Of a stretch of 52,973 nucleotides of DNA, positions 35,929 to 45,099 are shown piece by piece. Below the pieces are notes generated by a model that saw only the letters and a list, made by a program, of their open reading frames with translations, was not told where the DNA came from and made no database searches. Numbering within the stretch: position 1 is the first letter of the stretch; each line of letters starts with the position of its first letter. A program made the position numbers and the translations under genes. This DNA is from Sulfurimonas sp. (lineage in GTDB: Bacteria; Campylobacterota; Campylobacteria; Campylobacterales; Sulfurimonadaceae). The stretch covers positions 1-52,973 of the forward strand of contig NZ_JAQTLH010000012.1 in NCBI RefSeq assembly GCF_028714975.1, in the 5' to 3' direction.

Positions 35929-37152
35929 ATGAAAAATTCAATAAGAAGCATATTTTTAATTTCTACTTTGGCATATAGCGTATCAGCTATAGCTGATGAA
36001 ATTGTAAAAATAGAACAAAATGAGATTTCAACCATTGGGCAGATGTTTGAAGAGGGTAAAGTTTCGGGAAATATAAGATCTATGTATGCCGGATACAATA
36101 TAAAAAAAGAAAACGAGAATGATATCTATGCTACCGCTCTTGGCGGTTATTTAAAATATGAGACGGCAGAGTTAAACGGTTTTAGTGCGGCTACGGCTTT
36201 TGCAACATCCCATGATTTAGGTTTTGCAACAGGAGATAAAGGCGTAAAACAAAATGATGAGTTGTCGTCTTCTGCGGGTAAATATACGGTTTTAAGCGAA
36301 GCGTATCTCAATTATAAATATGATGATTTTAATTTTCGTGCAGGTCGTCAAGTTATTGACACGCCGCTGGCAAACAGTGATGATATTAGAATGATTCAAA
36401 ATACATTTGAAGCTTATATCGCTTCATATAAATTTTCAAATTTCAATTTTATGGCAGGTAAGTTGCAAAAATGGCAAGGCTATGATGCGGGGTTGAACGA
36501 TGGCTGGGTTAAAACGGGTAAAGACGCTACGTACTTTAGCGGGGCGGCATATGCCGATGATATCATAGAAGCAAGCGGTTGGTACTATAACATTACCAAA
36601 CTTACAAATGCCGCTTATTTTGATACGACTCTTAAGTATGAGATAAACAGCGATGTGTCGGGCACCGGAGCTGTTCAGTATTTAAACGAAAGCGAGATAG
36701 GTCTCAGCGGCACAAAAGCAGATATCTACGGAGCTTTGGTAAAATTATCGGCTTACGGGGTTACTCTTAGTGCGGCGTATAACAAATCTCAAAAGAAAGC
36801 CGGTAAAGCAAGTTTTAGAGGATTTGGAAGCGGAGCACTTTTTACAAATATGGATACGATGATTTTAGATGAAATAGCAAATGACCGCAATGCAAAAGCA
36901 ATGGTCGGAGGTATAAGTTATGAAATTGAAAAGCTATCTTTAACATATGCTTACGGTGATTTTGACGGTGGTTCCGATGCTACCGGCAAGAAGGCTCATG
37001 TTGTAGAACAAAATATCGGATTAAAATATAGTGTTATTGAAGATAAGGTTCTTATCTGTGCTCTTTATGCGGTACAAGAAGACAAAGAAAATTCTACAAA
37101 AACGGATAATGACTGGAATCGTTTTCAAGTGACGGTTACATATAGTTTTTGA
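35929..37152 (+). CDS. OprD-like outer-membrane porin, iron-block member
   Basis: 407 residues with a signal peptide (cleaved near residue 22, SAIADE) and an 18-stranded-barrel type sequence ending in SF. The stretch FRAGRQVIDTPLANSDDIRMIQNTFEAY is split here as FRAGRQVIDTPLANSDD and IQNTFEAY; it is characteristic of the OprD/Campylobacterota porin family. With tandem Fur boxes before it and feoAB after it, it probably widens uptake of iron or an iron-linked solute under iron limitation. The substrate is not readable from the sequence. Confidence 0.82.
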   Translation: MKNSIRSIFLISTLAYSVSAIADEIVKIEQNEISTIGQMFEEGKVSGNIRSMYAGYNIKKENENDIYATALGGYLKYETAELNGFSAATAFATSHDLGFATGDKGVKQNDELSSSAGKYTVLSEAYLNYKYDDFNFRAGRQVIDTPLANSDDIRMIQNTFEAYIASYKFSNFNFMAGKLQKWQGYDAGLNDGWVKTGKDATYFSGAAYADDIIEASGWYYNITKLTNAAYFDTTLKYEINSDVSGTGAVQYLNESEIGLSGTKADIYGALVKLSAYGVTLSAAYNKSQKKAGKASFRGFGSGALFTNMDTMILDEIANDRNAKAMVGGISYEIEKLSLTYAYGDFDGGSDATGKKAHVVEQNIGLKYSVIEDKVLICALYAVQEDKENSTKTDNDWNRFQVTVTYSF

Positions 37153-37220
37153 TTTAACCGATATTTAATATGATATCGGTTATCATTTTGCAATATAAAA
37201 AAGTACAAATACCTTATAAT
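37153..37220 (+). promoter_or_regulatory. Palindrome and -10 box before feoA
   Basis: A perfect 9-bp inverted repeat AACCGATAT/ATATCGGTT surrounds an 8-nt AT spacer just after the porin stop. Its right arm merges into TGATATCGGTTATCA (37171-37185, 12 of 15 to the Fur consensus). TATAAT follows at 37215-37220, 13 nt before the feoA ATG. So the palindrome could be a porin terminator, a Fur operator for feoAB, or both. Confidence 0.5.
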
Positions 37221-37233
37221 AAAAGATATAAAT

Positions 37234-37464
37234 ATGAAGAAAAAATTAAGCGATTGTAAAAAAGCTTGTATAGTAAAAATTACTAAGTTAAATGCCGATT
37301 CGGAGCTCAGACAACGATTGATATCTTTTGGAATTATGAAAGATGCGGTTGTTGAAGTGCTTGAACTTGCTCCTGCAAAAAGTACGATAGAGATAAAAGT
37401 AGGCAAAATGAGAATAGCTCTTCGAGCCCAAGAAGCTGAGCTGATAGAGGTTGTAAAAATATGA
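37234..37464 (+). CDS. feoA: Ferrous iron transport protein FeoA
   Basis: 76-residue SH3-like protein that assists FeoB. The sequence shows the FeoA pattern: LRQRLISFGIMKDAVVEV followed by IEIKVGKMRIALRAQEAELI. Overlaps feoB by 4 nt (ATGA). The leader should be only about 6 nt, with no Shine-Dalgarno. No feoC gene is present, as is usual outside enterics. Confidence 0.92.
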   Translation: MKKKLSDCKKACIVKITKLNADSELRQRLISFGIMKDAVVEVLELAPAKSTIEIKVGKMRIALRAQEAELIEVVKI

Positions 37465-39602
37465 ATAAAAATGTAAAAGTTTGTCCGATAACGGCAAACC
37501 ATATAAAAGTAGCATTAGTCGGGCAGCCGAATGTCGGAAAGAGCATGCTCATAAACTCTATATCAAATGCACACTTGCAAGTAGGAAATTTTACGGGTGT
37601 AACGGTAGAGAAAAGCGAAGTTTTATTTGATTATAAAGATTATCACTTTACCGTAGTCGACTTGCCGGGGACTTATGCTTTGAGTGATTACTCCATCGAA
37701 GAGAGAGTAACTACGCAGTATCTCTTAGCTGAAGATTATGATTTGATTATAAATGTAGTCGATTCTACAAATCTGGAAAAAAATCTTCAATTGACTTCTG
37801 AACTGATGAGTGTTGGTAAAAAGATGTTATTAGCACTCAATATGAGCGATGAAGCAAAAAAAGAGGGTATAGAGATAGATGATAAGCAGATGTCTTTGCT
37901 TCTTGGTTTTTCATGCGTAAAAGTATCTGCCGCTACAAAAGAGGGCATAGGCGAACTAATAGAAGCGATAATAAAAGAGTATGAAAATGAAACTATGGAG
38001 CATAAGCTCATCTTTAGTGAAGCGGTTGAAGAGGAAATATCTATAATAGCAGACTATTTAACCAAACACAAATACGAGGATGAAAATTCATATAGAAACA
38101 TAGCGGTAAATCTTCTAAAAAACAGTAAAAAAACATATGCAAAACTACATGATGATCCTATTTGGACGGAGTTGCAGCCGATTCTTATCGAGGCATCCAA
38201 ACATATTGAGTTGCATCACGATTGTGATGACATAAAAGAGGCTTTTGCTTCAGAATATGCTTCATTTAACAGAGGGGTAGTTGCTGAGGTTTTAAAACAA
38301 AGTAGAGAGCCGGAGAAAAAAACACTTACCGATAAAATTGATTCTGTTTTGATACACCAAATATTCGGTATACCGATATTTTTATTTTTTATGTGGGCGC
38401 TTTTTCAACTTACATTTAAAATCGGTTCTATTCCGATGGAGTGGATTGATGCTTTTTTCTCTTGGTTTGGCGAGACGGTAGGTGCTACTATATCTAACGA
38501 TGATGTTCGCTCGCTTGTAGTAGACGGAGTAATATCGGGTGTCGGAGCGGTCGTTCTTTTTGTACCAAATATTGCCATACTGTTTGTCGGTATCGCTCTT
38601 TTGGAGAGTACGGGTTATATGTCAAGAGTTGCGTTTTTGCTTGATGGATTTTTTCATAAATTTGGTCTTCACGGTCAGTCGTTTATACCGCTTGTAACGG
38701 GTTTTGGTTGTTCTATTCCTGCTTATATGAGTGCAAGGATTTTAAAAAATGACCGTGACAGACTTTTAACTCTCTTTATAATCGGGTTTATGAGTTGCGG
38801 AGCAAGACTTCCCGTGTATGTTCTCTTTGCGGGTGCATTTTTCTCAGAGAGTATGGCGGGAAATGTTCTTTTTGCTATCTATATAACCGGTGCTATGCTT
38901 GGACTTTTTGCAGCAAAAATATTAAAACTAACTGCTTTTAAAGGCATAGACGAGCCGTTTGTTATGGAGATGCCAAAATATAGACTTCCCTCAGTTAAGC
39001 TGATTTGGCATACGGTTGTTACAAAAACTTTGATGTATTTGAAAAAAGCGGGTACTTTTATTGCGGCGGCTTCAATGCTTATATGGTTTTTAAGTAATTA
39101 TCCTCACAATTTAAAGCTCAAAGAAGAGTATGGCAAAAAAATTGAAAATGCTATAAATGAAGATGAGAAAAAAGAGCTTGCAAACAGACTCGCTGAAGCT
39201 AATTTAGAACAGAGTTATCTGGGTAAAATCGGTAAGTTTTCAGAGCCTATTTTTGCACCGCTTGGCTTTGACTGGAAAATGAGCGTGGCTCTTCAAACGG
39301 GACTTGCAGCAAAAGAGGTAGTTGTTTCAACGCTTGGTGTTTTATATGCTTTGGGTAAGGATATAAATGAAGAAAACAGTAGTTCTTTAAAAGAGATAAT
39401 ATCTAAAAATATTCCGTTTCCCTCAGCTGTTGCATTTATAGTGGTAGTAATGATATATCTGCCGTGTTTGGCGGCTTCGGTTGTATTTACGCGTGAAGCC
39501 GGCGGTATAAAATACTTCTTTTATCTTTTGGCATTAACATCCGTAGTAGCATATACGCTTGCATTTATAGCGTTTAACGTTACATCTATGTTTTATAATT
39601 AA
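37461..39602 (+). CDS. feoB: Ferrous iron transporter FeoB
   Basis: Inner-membrane Fe2+ transporter with an N-terminal G domain. The 713 residues show G1 GQPNVGKS (21-28), the G2 region NFTGVTVE, G3 DLPG (67-70), G4 NMSD (127-130) and SAAT (G5). A helical linker leads to about 10 membrane helices from residue 295, with the Gate motifs GFGCSIPAYMSARI and LPCLAASVVF. Downstream of the Fur-like sites and feoA it forms the main ferrous iron uptake unit in the window. Confidence 0.96.
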   Translation: MNKNVKVCPITANHIKVALVGQPNVGKSMLINSISNAHLQVGNFTGVTVEKSEVLFDYKDYHFTVVDLPGTYALSDYSIEERVTTQYLLAEDYDLIINVVDSTNLEKNLQLTSELMSVGKKMLLALNMSDEAKKEGIEIDDKQMSLLLGFSCVKVSAATKEGIGELIEAIIKEYENETMEHKLIFSEAVEEEISIIADYLTKHKYEDENSYRNIAVNLLKNSKKTYAKLHDDPIWTELQPILIEASKHIELHHDCDDIKEAFASEYASFNRGVVAEVLKQSREPEKKTLTDKIDSVLIHQIFGIPIFLFFMWALFQLTFKIGSIPMEWIDAFFSWFGETVGATISNDDVRSLVVDGVISGVGAVVLFVPNIAILFVGIALLESTGYMSRVAFLLDGFFHKFGLHGQSFIPLVTGFGCSIPAYMSARILKNDRDRLLTLFIIGFMSCGARLPVYVLFAGAFFSESMAGNVLFAIYITGAMLGLFAAKILKLTAFKGIDEPFVMEMPKYRLPSVKLIWHTVVTKTLMYLKKAGTFIAAASMLIWFLSNYPHNLKLKEEYGKKIENAINEDEKKELANRLAEANLEQSYLGKIGKFSEPIFAPLGFDWKMSVALQTGLAAKEVVVSTLGVLYALGKDINEENSSSLKEIISKNIPFPSAVAFIVVVMIYLPCLAASVVFTREAGGIKYFFYLLALTSVVAYTLAFIAFNVTSMFYN

Positions 39603-39664
39603 TTTATAGATACTTTTTATATATCATTAACCACTTATTAGTTGATATCTGTTAAGATTCATGT

Positions 39665-40327
39665 ATGAAAAAAATATTAATGATTGAAGATGACTTAGAA
39701 TTGGCGGAGATATTGACGGAATATCTTCAACAGTTTAAGTTTGAGGTTGTCACAGAGGACGACCCTTTTAAAGCGGTAAGTATATTGAAGTTGGAGCCAT
39801 TTGACTTGGTTATTTTGGATTTAACCTTGCCTGGTATGGACGGTTTAGAGGTTTGTGAAGCAATTCGCGAGAGACAGGATATCCCAATCATCATCTCATC
39901 TGCTAGAAGCGATGTTACGGACAAGGTAAAAGCACTTGAGCTTGGGGCTGACGATTATATTCCAAAGCCGTATGATCCGCGAGAGCTTGAGGCTAGAATT
40001 CACTCAGTTTTAAGACGATACGAAGCAAAATCACAACAAAAAGAGGAGTCAAAAAGCGACTTTAAATGTGATACTTCGTCTATGATGATTACCTATAAGG
40101 GTAGAAACATCGACCTTACAAATGCAGAGTTTGGAATTTTGTCATATATGATTGCAAAGCAGGGGCTTGTCGTCTCAAGAGAAGATTTGATTCATAATGT
40201 AAATGCTATAAATGAAGATTCCTCAAATAAAAGCATTGATGTAATGGTCGGAAGAATTAGAAATAAACTCGGAGATAAATCTCTTATTGAATCGGTTAGA
40301 GGTGTGGGTTATAAGCTTCTTAAATAA
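39665..40327 (+). CDS. OmpR/PhoB-family response regulator
   Basis: 220 residues: a receiver domain with acidic pocket EDD (8-10), phospho-Asp52 in LVILDLTLPGMDG and Lys101 in PKPYDP, then a winged-helix DNA-binding domain (about 130-220) ending in SVRGVGYKL. The downstream kinase (26 nt gap) is the probable partner. The pair resembles the acid-response ArsRS system of Helicobacter. It follows feoB by 62 nt; a link to iron is only positional. Confidence 0.9.
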   Translation: MKKILMIEDDLELAEILTEYLQQFKFEVVTEDDPFKAVSILKLEPFDLVILDLTLPGMDGLEVCEAIRERQDIPIIISSARSDVTDKVKALELGADDYIPKPYDPRELEARIHSVLRRYEAKSQQKEESKSDFKCDTSSMMITYKGRNIDLTNAEFGILSYMIAKQGLVVSREDLIHNVNAINEDSSNKSIDVMVGRIRNKLGDKSLIESVRGVGYKLLK

Positions 40328-40353
40328 TTGTCATTGTTTTAGGAGATAAACCA

Positions 40354-41628
40354 ATGCGTCAACATGCCGTTTTAATAACTGTCTTATTTGCACTCACTGT
40401 TACTTTAGTGAGTGTAAGTGTCGTGTTTTGGAAGTTTTTTCAACTCAATAAACAGCACTATATAGATCATATTTTTACAAAACATGCGATAATCACTCAA
40501 ATATTCCGTCAACATGAACAAGAAGTTACTTCTCAAATTATGCTTGAAGCAAATTTGGCTATATATGAGTTTGTGCTGGAAAAAGATAGAAAAGTTGTAG
40601 ATGTTATTTTAAAAAATGCAAAAGTTTTAAAGAAAAAAGATTTTAAAAATGTTGACGCTTCTTTTATGCTTTCGCAAAAAGGTCTTTATACTAAAAAAGT
40701 TGTTACCGATTTAAAAGTAAATATGTTGGAGTTTAATAAAAATATATATTTTTACATCGAATCTCCGTCATCTTCCGTACTTATTTTAGATGAAGAGTTA
40801 AAACCGTATAAATATTGGAATGTTGCCTACGCATATTTGCTAATAATAGCGATTCTCACCTTTTCGTTTGCATTGATTTTACAAAAGTTGCGTCCGCTTA
40901 TCAGACTTAGAAAGAAAATCGCACTTTATGGTAACGGAGATATGAATGTCTCTTTTAAAACAAAAGGGTGCGATGAAATTTCATTGATTTCAAATGAACT
41001 TGAATCAACAAGAGGGAAGATTAATAATATTTTAGATTCACGAACTCTCTTTTTAAGAAATATTATGCATGAGCTTAAAACTCCTATTGCAAAGGGAACA
41101 ATCGCGACTCAAATGTTAGAATCTCAAAAACAAAGAGATAGGTTTAGTTCTATTTTCGGTCGCTTAGAGTCACTGATTAATGAATTTGCACTTATAGAGG
41201 AAGTCACAAGTTTAGGAGATAAAACTGAGGTTAAAGAGTACCGTTTGGTAGATATAATAGACGGTGCCATCGATATGGCGATGATAGAGAGAAGCAGCGT
41301 GACTATTGAAGTTGATGCAACGCATAAAATCAATGTAAATTATAGGTTATATACGACGGCTATTAAAAATATGATAGACAACGGTATCAAATATTCAACT
41401 GATGCGCATGTAAAGATTTTGATAAAAAATAATGAACTCTCTTTTGAAAGTAAAGGAGCGTGTATAGCACATCCTTTGCAGTATTACATAGAGCCGTTTA
41501 CGAAAGACAATCCGTCAAAAAATAGTTTCGGACTCGGACTATATTTAGTTGATTCTATTTTAAAAGCTCACGGTCAAGTCTTAGCACATGAGTATGAAAA
41601 CGGTCTCAACCGTTTTATATTTGTATGA
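40354..41628 (+). CDS. ArsS-like sensor histidine kinase
   Basis: 424 residues: transmembrane helices at about 6-25 and 157-177 flank a periplasmic sensor domain (about 28-155), then a HAMP-like segment and a HisKA H-box FLRNIMHELKTPIAKG with His239. The ATPase domain has N-box NMIDNGIKYS and a G-box NSFGLGLYL. The H-box NIMHELKTPI is like that of Helicobacter ArsS. It forms a pair with the preceding response regulator. AGGAG precedes the ATG. Confidence 0.88.
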   Translation: MRQHAVLITVLFALTVTLVSVSVVFWKFFQLNKQHYIDHIFTKHAIITQIFRQHEQEVTSQIMLEANLAIYEFVLEKDRKVVDVILKNAKVLKKKDFKNVDASFMLSQKGLYTKKVVTDLKVNMLEFNKNIYFYIESPSSSVLILDEELKPYKYWNVAYAYLLIIAILTFSFALILQKLRPLIRLRKKIALYGNGDMNVSFKTKGCDEISLISNELESTRGKINNILDSRTLFLRNIMHELKTPIAKGTIATQMLESQKQRDRFSSIFGRLESLINEFALIEEVTSLGDKTEVKEYRLVDIIDGAIDMAMIERSSVTIEVDATHKINVNYRLYTTAIKNMIDNGIKYSTDAHVKILIKNNELSFESKGACIAHPLQYYIEPFTKDNPSKNSFGLGLYLVDSILKAHGQVLAHEYENGLNRFIFV

Positions 41629-41662
41629 ATTTTAAGTCTAAATAATTAGGATGAACAGTTAT

Positions 41663-43072
41663 ATGAAAAAATCGACAATCGCTTTTTTTGCAATATATTT
41701 TTTTATTTTCGGTTGGATAAGCCATACATTATATCAGGGTGTGCAAAAAGAAACCAAGACAAAAACATTAAAAAAGATAAAAGAGGGAGGAATTCTCAAT
41801 GTAGTATTGCTAAACTCATCCTCAACATATTATATAGGTTCGGACGGATCAAAAGGTTTTGAATATGATCTTCTTGATGCTTACTCAAAACATTTGGGAG
41901 TTAAGTTAAATATTACTACCGCAAATACTACAAAAGAGGCGCTTGAGCTTAGTAAAAATCCGGATATTCATATCACATCGGCAGCACTCTCAAAGACTAA
42001 AGAGAGAGAAAAGAATTTTAATTTCGGACCATCCTATTTTGAAGCTCAAGAACAAGTTGTTTGCCATAAAAAAATGTTGTTAAACGGCAAATTTCCAAAT
42101 AATGTCGATGATTTAACGGGACTTAAAATTGTTGTAGGAGAAGGTACAAGTTATAGTGAAACCATAGAATTGTTAAAAACTGAAGGGTTTGATATAAATG
42201 CAACTTACACTTCGGAGTATTCGACTGAAGAGCTGATTGCAAAAGTCGATTCAAACGAGATAGACTGTACCATAGTGGACTCAAACATATATGTACTAAA
42301 TCAGCGCTATTTTCAAAATATAGCACTTGCATTTGATATAAGCAGCCGTACACAACAAGCATGGGTTTTAGCTCAAGACGCAAAAGAACTCAAAGAGGAT
42401 ATGTACTCTTGGTTAAACTCTTTTAATCAAAGCAAAGAGATGTCACAACTAAAAGATCGTTACTATAGCTATGTACTATTTTTCAATTATAACGATACTG
42501 CAATGTTTAACGAAAAAGCAAAAACCGTACTGCCAAAATATGAAAAATATTTTCAAGAGGCTTCTACAAAGTATGAAATACCTTTTTCATTATTGGCATC
42601 ATTGTCATATCAAGAGTCGCATTGGAATGAAAATGCTAGAAGCGATACCGGAGTAAGAGGACTTATGATGCTTACACAAGATACCGCAGAACATTTAGGA
42701 GTGAGAGATAGGGTAGATCCTAAGCAGAGTATATTAGGCGGAGCAAAACATTTAAATCAGATAATGAAAACCGTTTCAAACGAAGTAGTCGGAGAGGATC
42801 GTTTAAAGTTTGCGCTTGTTGCTTACAATATCGGAGAGGCGCATGTTTTAGATGCTCAAAAATTAGCACAGCAGATGGGATTAAACCAAAACAGTTGGGC
42901 TGATTTGAAAAAAGTGCTGCCGCTTCTTTCTCAGAAGAAATATCATACGACATTAAAACACGGATATGCAAGAGGAAGTGAAGCGGTTAAATATGTTGAA
43001 GCGATATATAGCTACATGGATATTTTACAAAAAAATAGCAGTGAAAAACTATTAAGTAAAGCAGCACAGTAG
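41663..43072 (+). CDS. MltF-like lytic transglycosylase with SBP domain
   Basis: 469 residues: one N-terminal membrane anchor (about 5-22), a solute-binding family 3 domain (about 40-265), then an SLT domain (about 300-430) with catalytic Glu in [11 protein letters not shown] and [12 protein letters not shown], followed by [10 protein letters not shown]. This is the MltF layout, cleaving peptidoglycan under control of the periplasmic binding domain. I preferred the ATG at 41663: the earlier one at 41651 abuts the AGG that would serve as its own Shine-Dalgarno. It lies 34 nt after the kinase gene, likely in the same transcript. Confidence 0.85.
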   Translation: MKKSTIAFFAIYFFIFGWISHTLYQGVQKETKTKTLKKIKEGGILNVVLLNSSSTYYIGSDGSKGFEYDLLDAYSKHLGVKLNITTANTTKEALELSKNPDIHITSAALSKTKEREKNFNFGPSYFEAQEQVVCHKKMLLNGKFPNNVDDLTGLKIVVGEGTSYSETIELLKTEGFDINATYTSEYSTEELIAKVDSNEIDCTIVDSNIYVLNQRYFQNIALAFDISSRTQQAWVLAQDAKELKEDMYSWLNSFNQSKEMSQLKDRYYSYVLFFNYNDTAMFNEKAKTVLPKYEKYFQEASTKYEIPFSLLASLSYQESHWNENARSDTGVRGLMMLTQDTAEHLGVRDRVDPKQSILGGAKHLNQIMKTVSNEVVGEDRLKFALVAYNIGEAHVLDAQKLAQQMGLNQNSWADLKKVLPLLSQKKYHTTLKHGYARGSEAVKYVEAIYSYMDILQKNSSEKLLSKAAQ

Positions 43073-43079
43073 TTAATAA

Positions 43080-43101
43080 CTTGAGTTTTTTAAAACTCAA
43101 G
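43080..43101. terminator. Bidirectional hairpin between convergent genes
   Basis: CTTGAGTTTT (43080-43089) pairs perfectly with AAAACTCAAG (43092-43101). It sits 8 nt after the MltF-like gene and 8 nt after the rsfS stop on the other strand, with A/T tracts in the stem. It suits termination from both sides. Confidence 0.6.
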
Positions 43102-43108
43102 CATAAAA

Positions 43109-43444
43109 TTAAAGAGGCGTGCCCTCTTTGCCGTCGGCTAAAGAGCTTAAAAAACTCTCCATGTCATACTTGACTCTGTACTCGGGTGTCATAATGTGTA
43201 TAAGAATATCACCTAAATCAACAACAATCCAGTCACTGCTCTCATCGACATTGTTAAATTTTTCTGCCGGTTTGAGTTCATTTTTTAGATGATCAAGTAG
43301 AGCCGATGTGTGTCTTGAACCGAGTGATGATGCAATAATCGCATAATCAACAAAGTAATTCTTTTCTCTAAGATCAAAAACTTCAATATTTTCTGCTTTG
43401 TTTTTGTCTAAAACTTCTGTTATTTTTTCTATTCTGCTTTGCAA
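43109..43444 (-). CDS. rsfS: Ribosomal silencing factor RsfS
   Basis: Binds L14 and blocks subunit joining under starvation. The 111 residues have the core NYFVDYAIIASSLGSRHTSAL and SSDWIVVDLGDILIHIMTPEYR. The start is TTG with AAGGA 8 nt upstream; there is no better ATG. It lies 22 nt downstream of nadD in the same direction, the usual pairing. Confidence 0.94.
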   Translation of the reverse strand: MQSRIEKITEVLDKNKAENIEVFDLREKNYFVDYAIIASSLGSRHTSALLDHLKNELKPAEKFNNVDESSDWIVVDLGDILIHIMTPEYRVKYDMESFLSSLADGKEGTPL

Positions 43445-43466
43445 TTGTTTTCCTTAATGCCAAATT

Positions 43467-43997
43467 TTATTCGGTATAAAAATTATATATCTCTTTTGCA
43501 CACTTTTTCGGTAGTTTTGAAATTTCAATCTCTTCTCTAAGTTTTGTCGATGAAACTTTTTCATCAATATTAAGCCTTAAAAACTCTTGTGAAATTTCAA
43601 TCCCGTCTCTGGGAACGACAATAAAAGTAACTAAATCCCTAAGCTCATTATATCTGTTCCACTCGTGGAGTGAAGCAAGATTGTCGGCACCGATTACAAG
43701 ATATATTTTTTTATAACTTTTTAAAAGGTGTTTAACCGTTTGAATAGTAGGTACTTTTTTTTCTTGAAGAACTTCATACTCTGAGACTTCAACATTATTA
43801 TAGTCGCTAAAAATCTCTTTTAGCCATTTTACCCTAAGAGATGCGGGGGCATAAAATTGAGATTTAAACGGATTTAAAAATGTCGGCACTACTATAACTT
43901 TGTCAATATCTTTGAACTCACTCAAAGCCTTAACAATAGCCTCATGACCGATATGCGGCGGGTCAAAAGAGCCGCCAAAAAGTGCGATTGTATCCAT
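43467..43997 (-). CDS. nadD: Nicotinate-nucleotide adenylyltransferase
   Basis: Forms deamido-NAD from nicotinate mononucleotide and ATP. The 176 residues carry the nucleotidyltransferase motif GGSFDPPHIGH at the N-terminus and SSTKLREEI near the end. No Shine-Dalgarno is visible; a TATAAT lies 12 nt before the ATG, so the leader would be about 5 nt. It diverges from gap, the arrangement seen in Campylobacter. Confidence 0.95.
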   Translation of the reverse strand: MDTIALFGGSFDPPHIGHEAIVKALSEFKDIDKVIVVPTFLNPFKSQFYAPASLRVKWLKEIFSDYNNVEVSEYEVLQEKKVPTIQTVKHLLKSYKKIYLVIGADNLASLHEWNRYNELRDLVTFIVVPRDGIEISQEFLRLNIDEKVSSTKLREEIEISKLPKKCAKEIYNFYTE

Positions 43998-44008
43998 ATT
44001 TAAAGCGA

Positions 44009-44014
44009 ATTATA
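44009..44014 (-). promoter_or_regulatory. -10 box for nadD
   Basis: TATAAT on the minus strand in the 66-bp divergent gap between nadD and gap. The expected start of transcription is only about 5 nt before the nadD ATG. On the plus strand, TAAAAT near 44028 may serve gap. Confidence 0.5.
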
Positions 44015-44063
44015 ACTAAGTTTAGGTAAAATTGCCCAATTTTTATTTTAATTAGGAAATATG

Positions 44064-45062
44064 ATGGCGCTAAAAATAGCAATTAACGGATTTGGTAGAA
44101 TCGGTCGCTGCGTGGCCCGAATAGCTGCAACTAGAGATGATGTAGAAATAGTGGCTATAAACGACATGGCAACTATCGATATGATGCTCTATCTTCTTAA
44201 AAATGATTCTGTTCATGGGACATTCGGACATGATGTAGTTCAACTAGATAGTGAAAACATTACGATTGACGGCAAAAAAATAAGAGTTTTTAGTGATCGT
44301 GATCCAAAAAATTTAAAATTTGCCGAGTGCGGTGCAGATATAGTTTTAGAGTGTACGGGCGTTTTTTTAAGTCAAGAAGATGCGCAAATTCACATCGATA
44401 ACGGCATAAAAAAAGTTCTATTTTCGGCACCTGCAAAAGATGATACGCCTACTTTTGTTATGGGTGTGAATGAGCATCTTTACGCAGGACAAAGCATCGT
44501 TTCAAACGCTTCTTGTACTACAAACTGCCTTGGACCTATCGCAAAAGTGCTTGATGATGCTTTTGGAATCCAAAAAGGTCTTATGACGACTATTCACTCA
44601 TACACGAATGACCAAAATATCTTAGATGTAAAGCACTCAAAAGATAAACGCCGTGCCCGTGCCGGAGCAATAAATATGATTCCGACAACTACGGGTGCCG
44701 CAAAAGCAATCGGTTTGGTTCTTCCTCAGCTTCAAGGCAAACTTCACGGACAAAGCGTTCGCGTTCCTACGCCGAATGTCTCGATGGTGGACTTAAATGT
44801 CGTAGTAAATAAAAAAACAACAAAACAAGAGATAAATGCCGTTATGAATGAAGCTGCAAATACAACTTTAAAAGGTATTCTTTTGATAGATAAAGAGATG
44901 AGAGTTTCCCAAGACTTCGTCGGATGCGAATACAGTTCAATCGTTGCAGAGGATTTAACTCAGGTAATTGACGGCGATATGGTAAAAGTTATGGCATGGT
45001 ATGACAATGAGTGGGGATACTCGACAAGACTTATAGATATGGCTCTGCACATATCTAAGTAG
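44064..45062 (+). CDS. gap: Glyceraldehyde-3-phosphate dehydrogenase
   Basis: NAD-type GAPDH of glycolysis and gluconeogenesis. It has INGFGRIGR at the N-terminus, the catalytic Cys in SNASCTTNCLGP (about residue 151), HSYTNDQ, the RARAGAINMIPTTTGAAKA block, and WYDNEWGYS. The ATG at 44064 has AGGA at a 6-nt spacing and gives the usual MALKIAINGFG start; the ATG one codon before is possible. First gene of gap-pgk-tpiA-fabI. Confidence 0.96.
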   Translation: MALKIAINGFGRIGRCVARIAATRDDVEIVAINDMATIDMMLYLLKNDSVHGTFGHDVVQLDSENITIDGKKIRVFSDRDPKNLKFAECGADIVLECTGVFLSQEDAQIHIDNGIKKVLFSAPAKDDTPTFVMGVNEHLYAGQSIVSNASCTTNCLGPIAKVLDDAFGIQKGLMTTIHSYTNDQNILDVKHSKDKRRARAGAINMIPTTTGAAKAIGLVLPQLQGKLHGQSVRVPTPNVSMVDLNVVVNKKTTKQEINAVMNEAANTTLKGILLIDKEMRVSQDFVGCEYSSIVAEDLTQVIDGDMVKVMAWYDNEWGYSTRLIDMALHISK

Positions 45063-45099
45063 AACTAACGCTTTGTTAAAATAAAATTTTTGGAGATAT

